From contig JAGKWQ010000001.1 in the NCBI GenBank assembly GCA_021151825.1, forward strand, positions 434,001-498,000: a DNA stretch of 64,000 nucleotides, read 5' to 3'. The position numbers and the translations under genes were made by a program. The DNA comes from Cellvibrionaceae bacterium. GTDB taxonomy: Bacteria; Pseudomonadota; Gammaproteobacteria; Pseudomonadales; Cellvibrionaceae. Each line of letters opens with the position of its first letter. Within the stretch, counting starts at the first letter, position 1. This document shows positions 18,337 to 27,309 of this stretch, in pieces. Below the pieces are notes generated by a model. That model did no database searches. It saw only the letters and a list, made by a program, of their open reading frames with translations, and was not told the origin of the DNA.

Positions 18337-19914
18337 CTATCTACATACAAAATTTTCTGCTTTTTCAGAATCACCAGTGCCCGTGTAATGTGCATACGCA
18401 GGATAAGGGCAAAGCGGGCGACTACGATTTGGAAAAGCATCGCCGGTAACAATGACTTGCTCAGGGGCTTTACTTTTTTCCACCCATTCGACAATCGGAT
18501 CAATCATATCGAAGTGGTCAAGCGCGGCAGCGCCACCACCACAATGCCCCATACCGGGAATCAGAAACAGACGACTCCATTGCGATACTTTTTCCGTACC
18601 ACCGTTATCATGAACTAACTGTTCGTAATAACGCGCGGTCTCTTGCGCGGAAAACCATGGGTCACTTACACCATGATAAAAAATCAGTTTGCCGCCATTG
18701 CCAGAAAATGTATTGAGCAACGTCCAATACGCAGAATCACCCACAAATGCCGCCGGTGTTGAAGCCGCTACAGACTCCTGGTCCACATTCATAGTCGTGC
18801 TGGTAATTTTTCCAACAATGGGATGATTGCCAGGATTTAATAAACCGGGAATTCCCCGGGTTTCGGTTATGCCAGTATCAAACCAGAATCCGGGATACAC
18901 CTGCACACCGAGCGAATTTTTTGGCCCGGAAAACCCGAGCTTGATAGCCCTGGCTTTTTCGGGGCTGATGCATTCATCTTTTTTAGTTGCGCTGCATGCA
19001 ACTGACAGCGGATCAAATTTGCATCCAACTGTATTGGAAATCATATTGTCAGCGACACCATCAAGCACATCACATTGTTTTAACAAACCATCCATCACGA
19101 TGGCCTTGTCCTGTGTGCTTAATGCTTCCGCAACGTTTGGATAACCTTCTTTGTCTTTTGGTGCAACTTTTGCGAGTGAAACCATCACCCACTTGTCAGC
19201 CAAATTGGAAAAACTGGTACGCATCGCAGGAGCACCGGCGACTATGCCATCAAATAAACGTGGATAACGCTGCGACATAATCATGGCTTCGCGACCACCC
19301 GTTGAACATCCCATGTAGTAAGAATGCTCAATTGCTTTTCCATAATATTGCGCAACGATTTGCTTGGAAGTAACAGCGACCTTGCCAATTGCCTGATACA
19401 AAAAATTCAGCGTTGCTTCCTGGTCACTAAAAAAACTCGCATCAAATCCGTGCGCACCTTGATGCCCGGTATCAGTAGTGACAACAGCAAATCCGCGTTG
19501 CAATGCAGTGGTATCTCCTGCTGCGCTGCTCCCCAACGGGGTTGCAACCGAACCATTCAGGCCGCCACCGCCTTGCATCATAAAACGACCGTTCCATTTT
19601 TCCGGCAACGCAATTGCGAAACCAATTGCATAAGGCTTTCCACTATCGCCAACGCGCTCATCAATCACACCATCAATGCGGCAGTAACCCGCCATGGTTC
19701 CTGCATAAGGGCGCTGATACATCACCGGAGGCACAGGCCCCGCTGCAACATTTACAGCACTTTTTATCGTTACAGTGTTTTCATGTGTTTTAAAAGCCAA
19801 CAACTTACTGCAAGCATCTTCACTATTGTTTGATGAAGTCTTGTCAGTTACCGAGCAGGAAGCCGAAGCCAAAATGAAAAACAATAATACGAATAAATTT
19901 ATTATGCAGCGCAT
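18337..19914 (-). CDS. tannase/feruloyl esterase family lipoprotein
   Basis: 525 residues. A lipoprotein signal with lipobox ASASC (C20) anchors it to a membrane. The tannase/feruloyl-esterase fold is recognised by the nucleophile motif GCSTGGREA, the acid aspartate in HGVSDPWFSA and the histidine in PGMGHCGGG. The cysteines beside the catalytic Ser and His are the pair that forms the family's characteristic disulfide. Such enzymes remove ferulate or gallate esters. Pectic arabinans carry feruloyl groups on arabinose, so a de-feruloylating role in this locus is a reasonable inference. The start has AGAGGAAA. It lies 167 bp downstream of araA on the same strand, with a hairpin in between. Confidence 0.85.
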   Translation of the reverse strand: MRCIINLFVLLFFILASASCSVTDKTSSNNSEDACSKLLAFKTHENTVTIKSAVNVAAGPVPPVMYQRPYAGTMAGYCRIDGVIDERVGDSGKPYAIGFAIALPEKWNGRFMMQGGGGLNGSVATPLGSSAAGDTTALQRGFAVVTTDTGHQGAHGFDASFFSDQEATLNFLYQAIGKVAVTSKQIVAQYYGKAIEHSYYMGCSTGGREAMIMSQRYPRLFDGIVAGAPAMRTSFSNLADKWVMVSLAKVAPKDKEGYPNVAEALSTQDKAIVMDGLLKQCDVLDGVADNMISNTVGCKFDPLSVACSATKKDECISPEKARAIKLGFSGPKNSLGVQVYPGFWFDTGITETRGIPGLLNPGNHPIVGKITSTTMNVDQESVAASTPAAFVGDSAYWTLLNTFSGNGGKLIFYHGVSDPWFSAQETARYYEQLVHDNGGTEKVSQWSRLFLIPGMGHCGGGAAALDHFDMIDPIVEWVEKSKAPEQVIVTGDAFPNRSRPLCPYPAYAHYTGTGDSEKAENFVCR

Positions 19915-19983
19915 TTAATTTCCTCTTCAGCCTGGTCCGTAGCTAGTTTGCCGAGCCCATTACTGAAAGCGCACATGCTAACA

Positions 19984-20013
19984 GTGATGAAAATTTTTAT
20001 AATGTTTCATCAC
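19984..20013. repeat. inverted repeat GTGATGAAA / TTTCATCAC between araA and the esterase gene
   Basis: A perfect 9-bp inverted repeat with a 12-bp spacer. It has no T tract on the minus strand, so an operator for the esterase promoter or an mRNA-stability hairpin is as likely as a terminator. Confidence 0.45.
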
Positions 20014-20059
20014 TATCCCTGTGATGGTGAATTATTTATAAATCGTTTTGCTATTCCTG

Positions 20060-20080
20060 TTACACACCTTCTTTCAAATG
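20060..20080 (-). repeat. duplicated 3' end of araA in the untranslated region
   Basis: Directly after the araA stop codon (araA ends HLKDGV-stop), and one base further, the sequence encodes HLKEGV-stop. It looks like a local duplication of the last seven codons of the gene. Confidence 0.6.
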
Positions 20081-20081
20081 C

Positions 20082-21584
20082 CTATACACCATCCTTCAAA
20101 TGAAAGTACGCGGCATTGTGGCGCAATTCAGTTTTGAAGTTACGCACGGTGGTATCCGCACCAATCACAACCACTTCAACACCGGCGATTTCAGCATAAT
20201 CAACGATTTCATCAGCAGTTACGCCCTGGGTGTAAGCGCTGTGGTGTGCACCGCCCGCTTGAATCCACGCCGCAGCGGAAATTTCCAGGTTTGGACGCGG
20301 CTCCCACAGTGCTTTTGCCACAGGTAATTTTGGCAATTCTTGTGGTGGGTTTACAGTGTCGACTTCGTTGATGATTACACGGAAACGCGTGCCGATATCG
20401 ATCAAGGAAATACACAACGCAGGACCAGCCTTGCCGGTGAAAATCAAGCGCGCGATATCATTGCGACAACCGATAGTGTGCAAATGCACTTCCAGCTTTG
20501 GTTTTGCCGCAGCGATGGAAGGACACACTTCCAGCATATGCGCGCCCAATACCTGATCAACAGCACCGAAGTGATAAGTGTAATCTTCCATAAAGGATGA
20601 ACCGCCTTCGCGGCCTTTGGAAATCACTTTACAAATATGCACCATGGCAGCAGTTTTCCAATCGCCTTCACCGCCGTAACCAAAACCGGCCGCCATTAGA
20701 CGTTGGGTTGCCAGGCCCGGCAGGTTAGTTAAACCGGTCAGGTTTTCGAAACAGTTGGTGAATGCACCGAACTCACCTTCGGTGAGGAATTTCAGCATAC
20801 CCAATTCCAAACGCGCTTCGTTTTTCAGCATTTGGAATTGATGTTCATCATCAAAGATTGCCGGATTAACATCATATTCTTTTTTGTACAATTCAATTTG
20901 CGCAGCAACTTCTGCATCAGTAACGGCATCAACCACTTTTTGCAAATCACCCAAACCGTAGGCATGAACTTCGTAACCGAATTTAATTTGCGCAGATACT
21001 TTATCGCCGTCGGTTACCGCAACTTGACGCATGTTGTCTCCGAAGCGCGCAACTTTCAGCGTTTGGCTTGCATGCCAACCCATAGCAACACGGCACCAAC
21101 TGTCGATTTGCTGTTGCACTGATTCAGTTGCCCAGTGGCCAACAACCACTTTGCGCTCCTGGCGCAAGCGTGTGCTCACATGGCCAAATTCACGATCACC
21201 GTGCGCACTTTGGTTGAGGTTCATAAAATGCATATTGATATCAGCAAATGGCAGCTCAGCATTAAATTGCGTGTGCAAATGCATGTATGGCTTGCTCAAT
21301 GCGCTCAAACCGGCGATCCACATTTTTGCCGGAGAAAAAGTGTGCATCCACAAAATCAAACCCACACAATTTGGATTGCTGTTGGCGGCCTGGCATACAG
21401 CAAGAATTTCAGACGGTGATTTAACCGTTTCTTGCGCAACGATTTTGATCGAAATATTATTCGACTCCGTTAAACCGGATGCGATTTTTTGACTGTTCTC
21501 GGCGACTTGCTTTAATACGCCTGGACCATATAAATGTTGTGAGCCGGTGACCAACCAGACTTCTTTATCGCCGTAGATTTTCAT
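20082..21584 (-). CDS. araA: L-arabinose isomerase
   Basis: 500 residues, the usual length for AraA, which converts L-arabinose to L-ribulose in the cytoplasm with a divalent metal. The start is the ATG at 21584 after GAGGAA, giving MKIYGDKEVWLVTGSQHLYG, the conserved AraA N-terminus. A longer frame to 21722 only reads backward through a palindromic repeat and is rejected. Conserved stretches include LWMHTFSPAKMWI, the GYGGEGDWKTAA segment and the histidine-rich end (QAGGAHHSAYTQG). It is the third gene of an araB-araD-araA order, 169 bp after araD; the gap is filled by the repeat. It supplies L-ribulose to AraB. Confidence 0.97.
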   Translation of the reverse strand: MKIYGDKEVWLVTGSQHLYGPGVLKQVAENSQKIASGLTESNNISIKIVAQETVKSPSEILAVCQAANSNPNCVGLILWMHTFSPAKMWIAGLSALSKPYMHLHTQFNAELPFADINMHFMNLNQSAHGDREFGHVSTRLRQERKVVVGHWATESVQQQIDSWCRVAMGWHASQTLKVARFGDNMRQVAVTDGDKVSAQIKFGYEVHAYGLGDLQKVVDAVTDAEVAAQIELYKKEYDVNPAIFDDEHQFQMLKNEARLELGMLKFLTEGEFGAFTNCFENLTGLTNLPGLATQRLMAAGFGYGGEGDWKTAAMVHICKVISKGREGGSSFMEDYTYHFGAVDQVLGAHMLEVCPSIAAAKPKLEVHLHTIGCRNDIARLIFTGKAGPALCISLIDIGTRFRVIINEVDTVNPPQELPKLPVAKALWEPRPNLEISAAAWIQAGGAHHSAYTQGVTADEIVDYAEIAGVEVVVIGADTTVRNFKTELRHNAAYFHLKDGV

Positions 21585-21619
21585 TGTTTTTTCCTCAAAA
21601 ATATTCTGCATTCTGCGAG

Positions 21620-21730
21620 AGCAGGAATTGACTGGTTCTTTACGAGACACGCCGTAAATACATCCCTGCAGGCTCGTCGTCGACATCCATGTCGCCGAAC
21701 GGTCTCGCAAAGAACCAGTCAATCCCTGCT
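21620..21730. repeat. long palindromic intergenic element, copy 1 (between araD and araA)
   Basis: Arms of 29 nt (21620-21648 and 21702-21730) are inverted repeats with only two mismatches. The core between them (21646-21705) contains GACACGCC, CGTCGTCGACATCC and a GGTCT boundary, which recur in copy 2 at 29224-29345 although the arms there have unrelated sequence. It encodes no convincing protein. Confidence 0.8.
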
Positions 21731-21753
21731 ACACCAAGTTTCAAAAGTTGTGT

Positions 21754-22449
21754 TTATTTATTTTGCCCGTAATAGGCATTTTTTCCGTGCTTGCGCAAAT
21801 AGTGTTTATCCACAATGCCTTGTTTTAACGGCGCGGTGTTTTGTTGCAATGTTTTGGTCAAATACGCCATGCGCGCGATTTCTTCCAGAATAACCGCGTG
21901 ATAAACCGCATCCGCACCGTTCTTACCCCAGGTAAACGGCGCGTGACCGGCAACGATCACCATGGGTACTTCTTTCGGACTGCGATCTTTAAAGCAATCG
22001 GTAATTTGCACACCGGTTTCTTCTTCATAATCGCGTTCGATTTGTTCGTCAGTCATCACCGCAGTACATGGAATTTCGCCGTAGGCGTAATCCGCATGGG
22101 TGGTGCCATAACAAGGAATGGATTGCTGGGTTTGCGCCCATGCCGTGGCGTAAGTTGAATGTGTGTGAGTTACACCACCGATAATGTCGAAATGGCGATA
22201 TAAGTGCGTATGCGTTTTGGTATCGGAGGATGGACGCATTTTCCCTTCCACGATGTTATTTTCCAAATCTACAATCACGATATCGTCCGGCGTCATCACT
22301 TCATAAGCGACGCCGCTGGGTTTAATCGCAATAACACCTTTGCTGCGATCAATTTGCGACACATTGCCCCAGGTATACACCACCAGGTTACGGCGATTTA
22401 ATTCCATATTGGCTTCGAAGGCTTCGCGTTTTAATTCGGTGTAACTCAT
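21754..22449 (-). CDS. araD: L-ribulose-5-phosphate 4-epimerase
   Basis: 231 residues of the class II aldolase fold. The enzyme interconverts L-ribulose 5-phosphate and D-xylulose 5-phosphate in the cytoplasm. Metal-binding histidines are visible in GGVTHTHSTYATAW and in IVAGHAPFTWG; the phosphate-binding stretch is TWGNVSQID. The start is the ATG at 22449 after GAGGTG, four bases downstream of the araB stop codon, so araB and araD are translationally close. A longer frame starting with TTG inside araB is rejected. Product feeds the pentose phosphate pathway. Confidence 0.96.
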   Translation of the reverse strand: MSYTELKREAFEANMELNRRNLVVYTWGNVSQIDRSKGVIAIKPSGVAYEVMTPDDIVIVDLENNIVEGKMRPSSDTKTHTHLYRHFDIIGGVTHTHSTYATAWAQTQQSIPCYGTTHADYAYGEIPCTAVMTDEQIERDYEEETGVQITDCFKDRSPKEVPMVIVAGHAPFTWGKNGADAVYHAVILEEIARMAYLTKTLQQNTAPLKQGIVDKHYLRKHGKNAYYGQNK

Positions 22450-22453
22450 ACGC

Positions 22454-24130
22454 TTACACCTCACTTGATACTGATGAAGATACAAAATTGCCTAACGCGC
22501 GATATTGTTGATAACGCTTGTCGTAAATCGCAGCGGCTTGCGGATTGGGTGTGTAGGTTTTGCACACGCTGGACGCCATCACTTTTTGTGCATCGGCAAC
22601 CGTTGGATAAACACCGCCACACACTGCTGCAAAAATCGCGGCGCCTAGTGCGCAACTTTGTTCGCTTTCCAAAACTTCAATTGGACAGTTCCACGCATCG
22701 GCACAGGTTTGCATCACAAAATCGGATTTTTTGGAAATACCGCCAATTGCAACGACTGAATTAACCGCAATACCTTCGTCTTTAAAACGCTCGATAATGG
22801 CACGTGCGCCAAATGCAGTAGCTTCAACCAACGCGCGGAAAATATGCGGCGCTTCGCTACCCATTTTTAATCCGGCAATGGCCATGGATACGGTTTGGTC
22901 TGCATCGGGAGTGCGGCGGCCATTGACCCAATCCAGTGCAGTAACACTGGCTTCGTTAAGTGGCAATTCACTCGCTGCTTTGCTTAATGCAACCAGCGTA
23001 TTGTTTTCAATTTCTTCGATGAGTTTTTGTTTAGTAGCGTCATCCAACAACGGTGAATTCGCGAGCAGGTTTTGCACGGGCCAATTCACCAGATTGCGGA
23101 ACCATGCATACAAATCGCCGAATGCAGATTGCCCCGCTTCCAAACCGACAAAACCGGGCAACACTGAACCATCAACCTGGCCGCAAATTCCGCGAATGGA
23201 TTTGTTGCCAACATCGGCGTAACTCGCCACAGTAATATCGCAGGTCGATGTGCCCATAATTTTGGTCAGCACACCGGGTTTTACTTTTGCGGCAACGGCA
23301 CCCATGTGGCAATCAAATGCGCTGAAACCCACCGGGGTATTTTCCGGTACGCCGAGTTTGTCGGCCCATTTAGCAACAAGGCCACCGCACACTTGATCAG
23401 AGGTAAATGTTTTTGCTGGCAAGCGATCACGTAAACCATTTAGCAACGGATCAATGCCGACAAAAAAATCATTGGGTGGATAACCGCCCCAGCTTTCGTG
23501 CCACATTAATTTATGGCCAGTGGCACAACGGCCCATACGTAATTTGCTCGGGTGAGTTGTGTCAGTTAAAACAGCCGACATCCAATCACAATGCTCAACC
23601 CATAAATACGCCGCGTTGGCAACAGACGCATCTTCACGCAAAACATGCAGCGCTTTCGCCCAGAACCATTCGGAGGAATAAATTCCACCTTCGTATTTCA
23701 AATAATTTTCTTTTGCCTTACCTGCTGCTGCGGTAATTTCCTGCGCTTCTTTGATCGCAGTGTGGTCTTTCCACAACACAAACATGGCATTAGGGTTTTC
23801 AGCAAACTCCGGCTTCAATGCGAGTGCAACGCCTTCGCTATCCACAGCAATCGGTGTAGAGCCGGTGGTATCAAAACTGATGCCAGCTACTTTTTGTGCC
23901 GCACCGACCGGAGCCAATTTCCACAAACCCTGGACGACTTGTTCCAGGCTTTCCAGATAATCCAGTGGGTGCTGGCGAAATTGATCTTTGGCAGGCACGC
24001 AAAACAAGCCTTTCTTCCAGCGCGGGTAATAGACCACATTACTCGCCACTTCCTGACCGGTAAGGGCGTCTACTAACAAAGCTCTAACGGAATCAGAGCC
24101 GTAATCCAGCCCCAAGGCATACGAGGTCAT
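22454..24130 (-). CDS. araB: ribulokinase
   Basis: 558 residues of the FGGY carbohydrate kinase family. It phosphorylates L-ribulose with ATP. AraB-specific features include GLDYGSDSVRALLVD at the N-terminus, YPRWKKGLFCVP.. with DQFRQHP, and the C-terminal nucleotide-binding part with VAIGGISKKSDF and CALGAA. I choose the ATG at 24130, five bases after AGGTGA; a GTG three codons earlier would overlap that site. It is first gene of araBDA. A perfect 17-bp palindrome lies 67 bp upstream (24197-24213), well placed for a repressor. Confidence 0.97.
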   Translation of the reverse strand: MTSYALGLDYGSDSVRALLVDALTGQEVASNVVYYPRWKKGLFCVPAKDQFRQHPLDYLESLEQVVQGLWKLAPVGAAQKVAGISFDTTGSTPIAVDSEGVALALKPEFAENPNAMFVLWKDHTAIKEAQEITAAAGKAKENYLKYEGGIYSSEWFWAKALHVLREDASVANAAYLWVEHCDWMSAVLTDTTHPSKLRMGRCATGHKLMWHESWGGYPPNDFFVGIDPLLNGLRDRLPAKTFTSDQVCGGLVAKWADKLGVPENTPVGFSAFDCHMGAVAAKVKPGVLTKIMGTSTCDITVASYADVGNKSIRGICGQVDGSVLPGFVGLEAGQSAFGDLYAWFRNLVNWPVQNLLANSPLLDDATKQKLIEEIENNTLVALSKAASELPLNEASVTALDWVNGRRTPDADQTVSMAIAGLKMGSEAPHIFRALVEATAFGARAIIERFKDEGIAVNSVVAIGGISKKSDFVMQTCADAWNCPIEVLESEQSCALGAAIFAAVCGGVYPTVADAQKVMASSVCKTYTPNPQAAAIYDKRYQQYRALGNFVSSSVSSEV

Positions 24131-24196
24131 GAAACTCACCTTTTAATACGTAAACTTACTATTATTTTATTAATATTGACTCATCAGAGGATATTA

Positions 24197-24213
24197 ATAT
24201 TGTATGACAATAT
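24197..24213. promoter_or_regulatory. operator candidate before araB, perfect palindrome ATATTGTATGACAATAT
   Basis: Seven-base arms ATATTGT and ACAATAT around ATG are perfectly inverted. Related sequences lie before other arabinose-locus genes (4372, 11386, 11415, 25364, 25481). The form TTGT-N3-ACAA suits a GntR-type dimer. No GntR gene is in the window. Confidence 0.65.
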
Positions 24214-24273
24214 ATTCTCAGCAAGCCAATTCCCTGTCAATCAGTTTCAGATCAATCAAGGAATAGCTTTTCT

Positions 24274-25263
24274 TTATTTTCGGGCTTTTGGTGCTGCCTT
24301 ATTTGCTGTCACACCTTCACTGGTCATAACAATGCGCTTGATGGTGCCATCCGGGTTATAAAACAGCTCATCAATACTCACTGAGCGGCGATATTGCCCC
24401 CCGTCCGGACGCCCGGCGCCGGTGTGATAAATAAAGTAATGCTTGTTATTAAACTCGATAATCGCCTGGTGGTTAGTCGGTGTATTGCCAGCAACCTCAT
24501 TCAGGATTCCTTTGTACTCCCAGGGACCAGTGATGCTTTTGCTCATGGCATAACCCAATTTTTCCGGAAAACCCATCGCATAGGACAAGTAATAATTGTC
24601 CTTATATTTGTGCACCCAAATAGCTTCGGTAAATTCCGGCAGGGTTTTGATATTCACAATGGGACCATCCAGCTCAATCATGTTGGGCTTGAGCTTGGCG
24701 TAGTACGCCTTGGTGTTACCCCAAAACAGGTAAGCCTGGCCATCATCATCGATAAACACCGAGGGATCGATATCATCCCAATCGTTCGGAGTATCCGTGG
24801 TCATGTCGTTGGTGATTAACGCTTTGCCCCGCGCATCCTTAAAGGGACCGAGCGGGCTATCGCCGACCGCTACACCGATGGCGAAGCCAGGCTTGGTGTC
24901 GTTGTGGCGCGCCGTGATATACCAGTAAAACTTGCCATTCTTCTCAATCACCTGACTCGCCCAGGCATCGCCTTTAGCCCATTTGAAATCCTTCACACGC
25001 AAACGCGGGCCATGGGCCTCCCAATTCACCATGTCATCGGATGACCAGACTAACCAGTCATGCATTTCAAAGAATTTGGTGTTGTCTTTCGCTTCATCGT
25101 GACCGGCATAGAGATAAACCTTGCCCTTGTGCACCAGCGCAGCCGGATCAGCAGTAAATACATCGGTAAAAATGGGATTAGCAGCTTGCACTGCAGTTGC
25201 AGCGCCGGCCAACGCCACTATCAATGGTTTAATTAACGTCAGGGGTTTGATCAGGGAGCGCAT
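24274..25263 (-). CDS. exported single-domain GH43 glycosidase
   Basis: 329 residues. A signal peptide with likely cleavage after AVQA exports the enzyme. The GH43 propeller fills the rest: base aspartate in FTADPAALV (D39), the aspartate in DDIDPSVFIDDDG, and the acid glutamate in FTEAIWVHK. The NPIFTDVFTADP start is typical of GH43 groups with alpha-L-arabinofuranosidase or beta-xylosidase activity. It probably trims arabino-oligosaccharides in the periplasm before ABC uptake. The site AGAGGTG precedes the ATG. The gene is divergent from the dehydratase operon, and the 264-bp space between holds two operator candidates. Confidence 0.87.
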   Translation of the reverse strand: MRSLIKPLTLIKPLIVALAGAATAVQAANPIFTDVFTADPAALVHKGKVYLYAGHDEAKDNTKFFEMHDWLVWSSDDMVNWEAHGPRLRVKDFKWAKGDAWASQVIEKNGKFYWYITARHNDTKPGFAIGVAVGDSPLGPFKDARGKALITNDMTTDTPNDWDDIDPSVFIDDDGQAYLFWGNTKAYYAKLKPNMIELDGPIVNIKTLPEFTEAIWVHKYKDNYYLSYAMGFPEKLGYAMSKSITGPWEYKGILNEVAGNTPTNHQAIIEFNNKHYFIYHTGAGRPDGGQYRRSVSIDELFYNPDGTIKRIVMTSEGVTANKAAPKARK

Positions 25264-25363
25264 TTACACCTCTCTCTTATTGTTTATCGGCCATCCCGTT
25301 GGAGTCAGACCATCCAGTTCCGGGCCACTTTTCAGTTTTTTGCACCGGGGTTGATTTATATTG

Positions 25364-25380
25364 ATATTATAATACAATTA
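25364..25380. promoter_or_regulatory. operator candidate nearer the exported GH43 gene
   Basis: ATATTATAATACAATTA matches the araB palindrome with one change in the left arm and partial right-arm agreement. It lies about 100 bp from the GH43 start. Confidence 0.45.
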
Positions 25381-25480
25381 AATCAAGCACAGACGCTAAA
25401 AAGTTTTACCCGAGGTTAGTTGATCGCGCAAATATTCGTAAAATCAGAGCTTATCGATTGCCCGCTCGATGATCAAACCT

Positions 25481-25497
25481 ATATTGTATGACTTTAA
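25481..25497. promoter_or_regulatory. operator candidate nearer the dehydratase gene
   Basis: ATATTGTATGAC is identical to the left arm and centre of the araB palindrome, with a degenerate right arm. It is about 30 bp before the dehydratase start. Confidence 0.5.
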
Positions 25498-25527
25498 TAA
25501 TAATGGCCAACCCGATGTAGCCCAAGT

Positions 25528-27309
25528 ATGAGCCGCGATAATAAGACAGAACCTTTAACCAACGCAGCGGAGACCAAAGCTCTGCCAGCCAAGCCCCTGC
25601 GCAGTGCCCAATGGTTCGGTAGCCAGGACAAGAACGGCTTTATGTACCGCAGCTGGATGAAGAATCAGGGGATTCCCGAGCATCATTTCCAGGGCAAACC
25701 TATTATCGGTATCTGCAATACCTGGTCAGAACTTACCCCCTGCAACAGTCATTTTCGTGAACTCGCCGAAAGCGTCAGGCGCGGTATTCTGGAAGCTGGC
25801 GGCGTGCCGGTAGAGTTTCCGGTATTTTCCAATGGCGAATCCAACTTACGCCCCACTGCCATGCTCACACGTAATTTGGCAGCGATGGATGTGGAAGAAT
25901 CCATTCGCGGCAATCCTATCGACGGCGTAGTGCTCCTGGTCGGCTGCGATAAAACCACACCCGCATTAGTGATGGGCGCAGCGAGTTGCGATCTTCCAAC
26001 AATAGTAGTTACCGGCGGCCCGATGCTGAACGGTAAGCACAAAGGCAAAGATGTCGGCTCAGGCACGCTGGTGTGGCGCATGAGCGAGGATTACAAAGCC
26101 GGAAAAATTTCCTTGCAGGAATTTATGGATGCGGAAGCCGATATGTCCCGTTCCACCGGTACCTGTAACACCATGGGCACTGCATCGACAATGGCCTGCA
26201 TGGTGGAATCACTCGGTTTATCGCTACCGCAAAACGCCGCGATTCCAGCGGTCGATGCGCGCCGCAAAACACTCGCTTATATTTCCGGTATGCGCATTGT
26301 GAATATGGTGAATGAAGATTTGCGCATTTCCCAATTACTTACACGCGACAGCTTAATCAATGCGATTCGCACCACAGCCGCAATCGGTGGCTCCACCAAC
26401 GCGGTGATTCATTTAAAAGCAATCGCCGCGCGTTTGGATATTCCATTAACACTTGAAGACTGGCAAACCTACGGCCAACAAATTCCGACGCTGGTAAACC
26501 TGCAACCTTCGGGCGAATTTTTAATGGAAGATTTTTATTATGCGGGCGGATTACCAGCGGTATTAAAACGTTTAGGCGATGCCAATTTATTAAATAAAGA
26601 TTGTTTAACGGCAAACGGGAAAACCTTATGGGAAAACAATTCGCAAGCGCCTTGTTACAACGATGAAGTAATTCGCGCATTGGATAATCCGCTCTGTGCC
26701 AACGGTGGCATTTGTATTTTGCGCGGCAACCTTGCACCGCGCGGCGCGGTATTAAAACCCAGCGCGGCATCGGCCCATTTAATGAAGCATCGCGGCCGCG
26801 CAGTTGTGTTTGACAGTTTTGATCACTACAAAGAGCGCATTATGGATGATGCACTCGACGTGGATGCCAGCAGCGTCCTGGTATTAAAAAATTGCGGGCC
26901 CAAAGGTTATCCCGGCATGCCGGAAGTGGGCAATATGGGTTTGCCGCCGAAATTATTAAAACAAGGTATTAACGACATGGTGCGTATTTCCGATGCACGT
27001 ATGAGCGGTACTGCGTTCGGGACTGTCGTGTTGCATGTTGCACCGGAAGCACAGGAATTTGGCCCACTCGCTGCCGTAGAGGATGGCGATTGGATTGCAC
27101 TGGATGCAAACGCAGGCTCACTCGAATTGGAAGTCAGTACCGAAGAAATAACGGCGCGGCTCGATCAATTGCGCGCACAAAAAATCCGGAAAAAAACTGG
27201 CGGTTATTTGCAACTGTATATCGAGCATGTCATGCAAGCCGATGAAGGTTGCGATTTTGATTTTCTCGTCGGCTGTCGCGGTGCGGCAGTTCCCGGCCAT
27301 TCGCATTAG
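25528..27309 (+). CDS. IlvD/Edd-family sugar-acid dehydratase (probably L-arabonate dehydratase)
   Basis: 593 residues. The family removes water from aldonic acids or dihydroxy acids using an Fe-S cluster. Cluster cysteines are visible in ICNTWSE, VGCDKTTPA and GTCNTMGT. The length and the PCNSHFRELAESVRRGI segment fit pentonate dehydratases rather than IlvD. Given the locus, L-arabonate to 2-keto-3-deoxy-L-arabonate is the likely reaction; xylonate or another acid remains possible. It begins the divergent operon, and its stop codon overlaps the next start. I see no strong ribosome binding site before the ATG. Confidence 0.85.
   Translation: MSRDNKTEPLTNAAETKALPAKPLRSAQWFGSQDKNGFMYRSWMKNQGIPEHHFQGKPIIGICNTWSELTPCNSHFRELAESVRRGILEAGGVPVEFPVFSNGESNLRPTAMLTRNLAAMDVEESIRGNPIDGVVLLVGCDKTTPALVMGAASCDLPTIVVTGGPMLNGKHKGKDVGSGTLVWRMSEDYKAGKISLQEFMDAEADMSRSTGTCNTMGTASTMACMVESLGLSLPQNAAIPAVDARRKTLAYISGMRIVNMVNEDLRISQLLTRDSLINAIRTTAAIGGSTNAVIHLKAIAARLDIPLTLEDWQTYGQQIPTLVNLQPSGEFLMEDFYYAGGLPAVLKRLGDANLLNKDCLTANGKTLWENNSQAPCYNDEVIRALDNPLCANGGICILRGNLAPRGAVLKPSAASAHLMKHRGRAVVFDSFDHYKERIMDDALDVDASSVLVLKNCGPKGYPGMPEVGNMGLPPKLLKQGINDMVRISDARMSGTAFGTVVLHVAPEAQEFGPLAAVEDGDWIALDANAGSLELEVSTEEITARLDQLRAQKIRKKTGGYLQLYIEHVMQADEGCDFDFLVGCRGAAVPGHSH

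Noticed and set aside
21585..21722. An extended N-terminus for L-arabinose isomerase.
   Set aside because: The extra 46 residues are a reading of the palindromic repeat; the family N-terminus and a good ribosome binding site are at 21584.
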